DNA of 44,889 nucleotides, from NCBI GenBank assembly GCA_035299065.1, contig DATGXI010000044.1, forward strand, positions 1 through 44,889, in the 5' to 3' direction. Source of the stretch: DASPJQ01 sp035299065 (lineage in GTDB: Bacteria > Bacteroidota > Bacteroidia > Flavobacteriales_D > UBA2798). Positions within the stretch are counted from its first letter, which is position 1. Every line of letters begins with the position of its first letter. Under the pieces are notes generated by a model. That model saw only the letters and a program-made list of their open reading frames with translations. It did not search any database and was not told the origin of the DNA. The translations under genes and the position numbers were made by a program. This document shows, piece after piece, positions 40,328 through 44,889 of the stretch.

Positions 40328-42585
40328 TTCACCTCAGTTGTTACAACCAATCGTTTATTGGGAGGAAATCCATTTGTAACCAAGGTAACCGAACGCACCT
40401 GCTTACCTTCTGAACCGGCAGTGTCCCATGTTACTTCCACTTCGGTTGATTCGCCCGGCTTAAGCTCAACTACCGTTGCTTTTCCTTTTATACAATCACA
40501 ATACGCAATAATGTTTTCAATTTTTAAAACAGCCTGCCCCGTATTTTTTATTTTAAATTTATGTGTTAATACATCGCCTTTTTTGGTTGCGCCAAAATCA
40601 AATGCCTCTTTATCCACTTTGATTTGCGCCATTAAGCTATCCTTACTTGCACGCTGCACGGTTTGAATTTCAATTTTACGTTCCAATGCAGCGCTTGGAT
40701 TGTAAATGGAGTTACGCTGATCGTAATAATCATCACTTACGCCTTTTTCGGCCGTATATTCACCAAAAGGAATCTTCTCAAAAACAAGCTTGCCTCCATT
40801 TGGGGCAGTTCCGTTTAAATAAGGAACAAACTCCCCGTTGTTGTATTCACGCAAATAGTTCATTAATGTGGAAATCCTGCGCTTGGTTAACTTCACATTA
40901 TAATCGGTTTTGGCCAGGGGACTTGCGAAACCTTTAATGGTCAATTCAATTTCATATCCCTTTTTTAACTCTTCAAGCAATAATTTGGTAAAAATTTCCA
41001 GGTCGCTTACACCTTTATCTACATAATCGCTGTAAAAATTATCAACTGCTGTTTTTGCTTTTGATTTTTTTGGCTCCTCGTAATCCTTTGAAAATTCTTC
41101 CCTGTACTTATCGTGAAGTTTGCTGTACTCCTCGTACGTAGTCATGTAATTGAACTTTACAGCTGTGTCAAAACTCTTTGGACCTGGCTCGTCATTGTGG
41201 AAATAAAGTGTTACAGGCAAATACCTGTTTAATTCTACCAGGTTTGCGTAGGGCACTGTATCTTTAGGCGGATCTTCTTTTTTAGGATATTCAATTATGT
41301 AAATATCATTGCAGCAGGTAGGACTTTTCTTAAACATGGACCCCACCCTGTTTGACGTCAATAAAGCGTATTCGTTTTTACGGTCCTTGAAAAAATACAA
41401 ATCGTTAACCGATGAATTTACAGGCAAACCCATATTGATGGGCTGTCCAAAGTTACCGGGTTCGCCTGTTATTTTAAATATGTCCATTCCACCAAAACCT
41501 TCGTGCCAGTTTGAGCTAAAATACAGCACTTGTTCGTATGGATCATAAAACGGTGTTTTTTCATCGTCAATTGAATTGATGATACGCCCCGCATTTTTTT
41601 GCTTTCCTACCTTTTCACCGTTGTTACTTAACTCGCAATACCATAAATCCATTTTACCAATGCCATCGGGTTTATTGCTTGAATAAAACAGATACTCTTT
41701 ACCGTTTATGTCAGCTATGGTTGGCTGGGTACTTGTATAACCTTTAACGTTTACATCTCCTTCAACTTCGCGTCCTGCTGTTGCTCCTGCTTTTGTTATC
41801 ATTGAAACCATTATTTTACATTGGCCTATGCTGTCACAAGCCGTGTAATAAAAACGTTTTCCATCGCCACTAAAACACCCGTTACCGGTATGTGCGGGTA
41901 AGTTATTGATCTCTGCGTTTACTTTTTTAGATACACCTTTTTGTTTACCCGGTGTACCAATAACTTCATATAGACGTGTGTAATATAACTTATCATACAC
42001 TTCTTCATCGCCCCGGGCATCGGCTGCACGCATGGTACTAAACATTACCGAAGAATCTGTCAGTAACGCTGCAAATTCTGAATCAAATGAATTTATGTTT
42101 TTCCCCGCATTGTAAATTTTAAACCCGGTGGTATCCACATGTTTTGCCTGAGCCTCGGCAAACTTGCATGATTGAATTTCCTTTTTTGATTTTAGAAAAT
42201 AATATGACTTTTTATCTTTTTGAAATTTTTTATTTACTGCTTTGAATGTTTCGCCTGCTTGTTTGTAACGGCCATTCATTTTTTGCATCATGGCAAGATT
42301 AAACTGGCTTTCGGGATACTTCATCCCTTCTTCCCTGTCAAAAACCTTGTCATAATAATACTCAGCTTTTTCATAGTTGTTGTACAGGCGAAGGCACTCC
42401 GCATACTTCCAAAGCAATTCAATATCGGTACTGTCAATTCTAAGTGCTTTTTGATAATACAATGATGCCCCGTAATAATCACCTCCCTTTGCATTTTCAT
42501 CGGCAAATTTTAATAACTGGTCAAACGTTTGTGCTTGTGCACCAAAACAGGCAAGAAATAAGAAAGGAAATAGCAACTGTTTCAT
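40324..42585 (-). CDS. PorE-like envelope protein: TPR, PD40 propeller, OmpA-like and DUF1573 domains (locus B)
   Basis: 753 residues from the ATG at 42585 that shares a base with the upstream stop (TGATG); a TTG 18 bp earlier is less likely. Signal peptide to GAQAQ; TPR-like helices ~25-150; PD40/WD40-like propeller ~165-430 (LFYSSNKPDGIGKMDLW, LYFSSNWHEGFGGMDIF); an OmpA-like segment ~455-640 with IKGFASPLAKTDYNVKLTKRRISTLMNYL; and a DUF1573 Ig-like domain ~659-753 with FGATKKGDVLTHKFKIKNTGQAVL and CDCI. The first three match PorE, the peptidoglycan-bound T9SS partner. A DUF1573 C-terminus is not part of the PorE I know, where a carboxypeptidase-regulatory-like domain is expected. Confidence 0.85.
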   Translation of the reverse strand: MKQLLFPFLFLACFGAQAQTFDQLLKFADENAKGGDYYGASLYYQKALRIDSTDIELLWKYAECLRLYNNYEKAEYYYDKVFDREEGMKYPESQFNLAMMQKMNGRYKQAGETFKAVNKKFQKDKKSYYFLKSKKEIQSCKFAEAQAKHVDTTGFKIYNAGKNINSFDSEFAALLTDSSVMFSTMRAADARGDEEVYDKLYYTRLYEVIGTPGKQKGVSKKVNAEINNLPAHTGNGCFSGDGKRFYYTACDSIGQCKIMVSMITKAGATAGREVEGDVNVKGYTSTQPTIADINGKEYLFYSSNKPDGIGKMDLWYCELSNNGEKVGKQKNAGRIINSIDDEKTPFYDPYEQVLYFSSNWHEGFGGMDIFKITGEPGNFGQPINMGLPVNSSVNDLYFFKDRKNEYALLTSNRVGSMFKKSPTCCNDIYIIEYPKKEDPPKDTVPYANLVELNRYLPVTLYFHNDEPGPKSFDTAVKFNYMTTYEEYSKLHDKYREEFSKDYEEPKKSKAKTAVDNFYSDYVDKGVSDLEIFTKLLLEELKKGYEIELTIKGFASPLAKTDYNVKLTKRRISTLMNYLREYNNGEFVPYLNGTAPNGGKLVFEKIPFGEYTAEKGVSDDYYDQRNSIYNPSAALERKIEIQTVQRASKDSLMAQIKVDKEAFDFGATKKGDVLTHKFKIKNTGQAVLKIENIIAYCDCIKGKATVVELKPGESTEVEVTWDTAGSEGKQVRSVTLVTNGFPPNKRLVVTTEVK

Positions 42586-43598
42586 CAGAGATCGTTTGGA
42601 CAAATGCGGTGCATGATGCGTTTTGGGTTATACGTATCAATAATATAAATAAGTGAAAGCTCAAACGCCCCACGGTTATTACTGGCAGGAACAAGATCGC
42701 TGAAATTAATATCATAACTTATGCCCGCTTTCATTTTATCCATTTCAAATCCACCCATAAGGTAAAATGCATCTTTAAAACGATACCACCCCCCTGCCGT
42801 TACAGCGCGGTAAATGCCTTTTTCATCTTTTAACACATAGCGCCCCATTCCTCCCGGAACAATTTCGGCATATTTGCCCTGGAACTGAATATTAATGGAA
42901 GGTATTACATCCCATTTGTCACTTAAAGTAACAGCGCCTTCACCATGAATATTCATTTTACGATCCAGGGTTATGTTATCGGTATTGAAATAACTTTGTT
43001 TGGGCTTCTGAATATTGCTAAATGAAATTCCACCTAAAATATACTGTCGTCCACCGCGATTTTTCAAAATGCTTCCACCTATATTGAAGTTTGGATAAAC
43101 GCGCGAATCACGGTTAAATGTTTCATTGGTTGGCAAACCTGAATTATACTGGTACCCGTCATACTGCACATCAAACCTCAACGGGTCGTAATCCAGTGAA
43201 CGAATTGAAACACCAACCGACAGTCCACCAGACAGTATGAGTGTTGAGTCTTTATCAAGCGGCTTAATGTATGACCCTGTAAAATTCATTTGAAATGTAC
43301 GAAAGTGTGAGTCACCCGCCTGGTCATGGTTGATCATAAAGCCACCACCAACATTGTGAATTTTGCCAAATGGGTTTTGCGCATCGGCACTTAAGCTAAA
43401 TGTATTGTATGGAATGGTAACCGAACCCCATTGCGTGCGAAGGTTGGCTGCAAAACGGTAATCGCCCGCAAACATTCCTGTTAAGGCCGGGTTTAAATTT
43501 AAAGGCGAATTAAAAAATTGCGAATAGTGAATGTCCTGCGTTTTTACAGTACCTGCACATGCCATGCCTAAAAACAATATTGCGTATATGCGTTTCAC
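42585..43598 (-). CDS. PorP/SprF family T9SS-associated outer-membrane protein (locus B)
   Basis: 337 residues. Signal peptide MKRIYAILFLGMACAGTVKT and mature start QDIHYSQFFNSPLNLNPALTGMFAGDYRFAANLRTQWGSV, the PorP/SprF hallmark (IHYSQF, NPA.TG, RTQW). It is the second such protein in the window. It starts one base after the CHU_C protein's stop and overlaps the PorE-like gene by one base. Cargo pairing with the upstream CHU_C protein is expected from known PorP/SprF genetics. Confidence 0.93.
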   Translation of the reverse strand: MKRIYAILFLGMACAGTVKTQDIHYSQFFNSPLNLNPALTGMFAGDYRFAANLRTQWGSVTIPYNTFSLSADAQNPFGKIHNVGGGFMINHDQAGDSHFRTFQMNFTGSYIKPLDKDSTLILSGGLSVGVSIRSLDYDPLRFDVQYDGYQYNSGLPTNETFNRDSRVYPNFNIGGSILKNRGGRQYILGGISFSNIQKPKQSYFNTDNITLDRKMNIHGEGAVTLSDKWDVIPSINIQFQGKYAEIVPGGMGRYVLKDEKGIYRAVTAGGWYRFKDAFYLMGGFEMDKMKAGISYDINFSDLVPASNNRGAFELSLIYIIDTYNPKRIMHRICPNDL

Positions 43599-43599
43599 G

Positions 43600-44889
43600 T
43601 TAGCGTATAAGTGTTATGTTGCCTTTCTGGAAGAATTCCTGTCCGTCAAGACATTTCACTTTTAAATAATAATCAAATACGGCTGGATCGGCATCACGGC
43701 CATTTACTTTACCATCCCACCCCAGGTTCATGTCCATTGTTTCAAACACTTTTTCACCCCAACGCTCAAATATGGCAAAATACACTTCGGTAATGTTGCG
43801 GCCACGCACAAACATCACATCGTTATTGTTATCACCATTTGGAGTAAATGCATTTGGAACATAAATATACGGATCGCCACACTCAAATTCATGTACACGC
43901 ACAATTACCGTGTCGGTACGCGAGCATCCACCCTGTGAAACAGTAACCATATAAACAGTTGTTACTGATGGTGTGGCCACCGGTGTTGCGCTGGTTGGAT
44001 CGCTAAGCCCTATAATGGGTGTCCACGTATAGGTATACCCCGTTAGGTTGGGCACTGCTGTAAGGTTTGACGATTCTCCTGCTGTAATATCATACGGACT
44101 AGCTGTTGCCACCACGCTTGCAAGCCCAGAGGTAGCCGGATCAATGGTTACCGTAGCCGTTGCTGTACATCCAATTGAACTTGTGAGCAAAACTGAATAC
44201 ACCGTTGTATCAGTTGGAATAATCAGAATACTTGGTGTTCCATCACCTGAAACAATTTCTGAATTCGGACTCCAGTCAATGGTATAGGTTTCAGGCACTG
44301 AATTAACCACGGTTAAAATAAGTGAATCGCCCGCGCATGAAACAATGGTTGTGTTTATGACCGGATCCAGTTCCTGTATGTCAATGGTTATGGTGTCTAC
44401 ATCATTACACCAGGAGTTAAATGTCTGTACATAAAACGTGGTGTCACCCGTAACATTGGTATTGATTGTTCCATTTGTCAGTGGCGAATTAAGGGTATCG
44501 GCCCATGTTGCAGAGCTTGACCAAACATAACCGGTTGTGGTTCCTGAACTGTTTGCGGTGAATGTTAATGGTGCGCCTGTGCATAAGGCCGTATCACTGG
44601 CTGTTGAAACGACTGTACTTGGATATACATGAATAATTTTAACGGCTGTATCAATCAATCCGCAAATAGAATCTTCGGTAATCAGTGTGACAAAATAGGT
44701 TCCGGTATCGGAATATGTAATGGTTGGGCTGTAAATAACCGAACTGGTATCGCCATTTCCAAAATCCCATAACCAATCCAAATCAGGCGGACTTGAGTTC
44801 GTGAAATTAATGGTAAGAGGATTACAACCTTCAAACTGGTCGGTAACGAAATCGGCAACAGGAGCAATTTCAAAATCAAATTTAAATAC
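43600..44889 (-). CDS. PKD/CHU_C (T9SS type B) protein, N-terminus outside window (locus B)
   Basis: The frame is open to the window edge, so at least 429 C-terminal residues are visible and the start lies beyond. A PKD-type domain comes first (WLWDFGNGDTSSVIYSPTITYSDTGTYFVTLI), then three further Ig/PKD-like domains, each with a Cys-Asp pattern. The last ~90 residues (VPNAFTPNGDNNNDVMFV, FERWGEKVFET, GWDGKVNGRDADPAVFDYYL, KGNITLIR) are the CHU_C type B sorting domain. It is the probable cargo of the PorP/SprF protein encoded directly downstream and parallels the larger protein of locus A. Confidence 0.9.
   Translation of the reverse strand, partial: VFKFDFEIAPVADFVTDQFEGCNPLTINFTNSSPPDLDWLWDFGNGDTSSVIYSPTITYSDTGTYFVTLITEDSICGLIDTAVKIIHVYPSTVVSTASDTALCTGAPLTFTANSSGTTTGYVWSSSATWADTLNSPLTNGTINTNVTGDTTFYVQTFNSWCNDVDTITIDIQELDPVINTTIVSCAGDSLILTVVNSVPETYTIDWSPNSEIVSGDGTPSILIIPTDTTVYSVLLTSSIGCTATATVTIDPATSGLASVVATASPYDITAGESSNLTAVPNLTGYTYTWTPIIGLSDPTSATPVATPSVTTVYMVTVSQGGCSRTDTVIVRVHEFECGDPYIYVPNAFTPNGDNNNDVMFVRGRNITEVYFAIFERWGEKVFETMDMNLGWDGKVNGRDADPAVFDYYLKVKCLDGQEFFQKGNITLIR

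Overview
The window comes from a member of the Bacteroidota. The main evidence is: two loci pairing a PorP/SprF-family protein with a gliding-motility (CHU_C, type B) C-terminal-domain protein, one secreted enzyme with a type A type IX secretion (T9SS) tail, TPR-fused LytS-type kinases with a LytTR regulator, a GSCFA protein, a long-tailed S16, TAnnTTTG promoter boxes and few Shine-Dalgarno sites. Genus cannot be read from the sequence. No rRNA, tRNA, CRISPR array, transposase or phage gene was recognised.

Layout. (1) 1-2982, minus: a truncated secreted protein and a heparinase II/III-like enzyme with a T9SS tail. (2) 3141-7894, plus: a possible Cys-rich micro-ORF, two tandem paralogous TPR-histidine kinases and one LytTR response regulator. 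(3) 7953-9164, minus: MarR regulator and pirin with a palindromic operator between them. (4) 9235-15848, plus: tsaC, a CCA-adding/poly(A) polymerase-type enzyme, a pRiA4b-like acidic protein, paaZ and a TPR-SpoIIE phosphatase. (5) 15864-17477, minus: a DUF58 protein and thioredoxin, separated by a 48-bp triple repeat. (6) 17831-22053, plus: low-molecular-weight tyrosine phosphatase, a large inverted-repeat element, an MFS carrier, a FemAB/GNAT-like protein and an unknown exported protein. (7) 22256-28336, minus: T9SS-associated locus A (PKD/CHU_C protein, PorP/SprF, lipoprotein, OmpA protein). (8) 28625-37549, plus: DUF486 protein; rpsP-rimM-trmN6; a serine hydrolase; a BtuFCD/FhuBCD-type ABC importer followed by an SDR protein; a GSCFA protein. 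(9) 37656-38463, minus: two cupins. (10) 38708-39361, plus: a charged exported helical protein behind a structured leader. (11) 39420-44889, minus: T9SS-associated locus B (CHU_C protein running off the window, PorP/SprF, a PorE-like OmpA protein ending in DUF1573, an unknown protein, and an exported protein made of three 50-residue repeats).

How the genes fit together. Loci A and B share one plan: a giant PKD/Ig protein with a type B sorting domain, then a PorP/SprF barrel protein, then an OmpA-type protein that can bind peptidoglycan. This suggests two cargo-plus-outer-membrane-partner modules. Locus B adds two tightly spaced genes of unknown function. The kinase pair plus one regulator and the TPR-SpoIIE protein suggest TPR-based signalling. 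The four genes at 32834-36485 overlap by 1-8 bp and look like one transcription unit.

Most notable unexplained signals: a TAnnTTTG-like -7 box placed only 4-7 nt before several start codons (possible leaderless mRNAs); a 27-bp perfect hairpin nested inside a ~210-bp imperfect inverted repeat; the triple-repeat exported protein in locus B; a micro-ORF of 21-bp repeats that ends in an ATGA overlap with the first kinase; and gaps made of short decaying repeats, one kind of which also appears in frame inside a gene.
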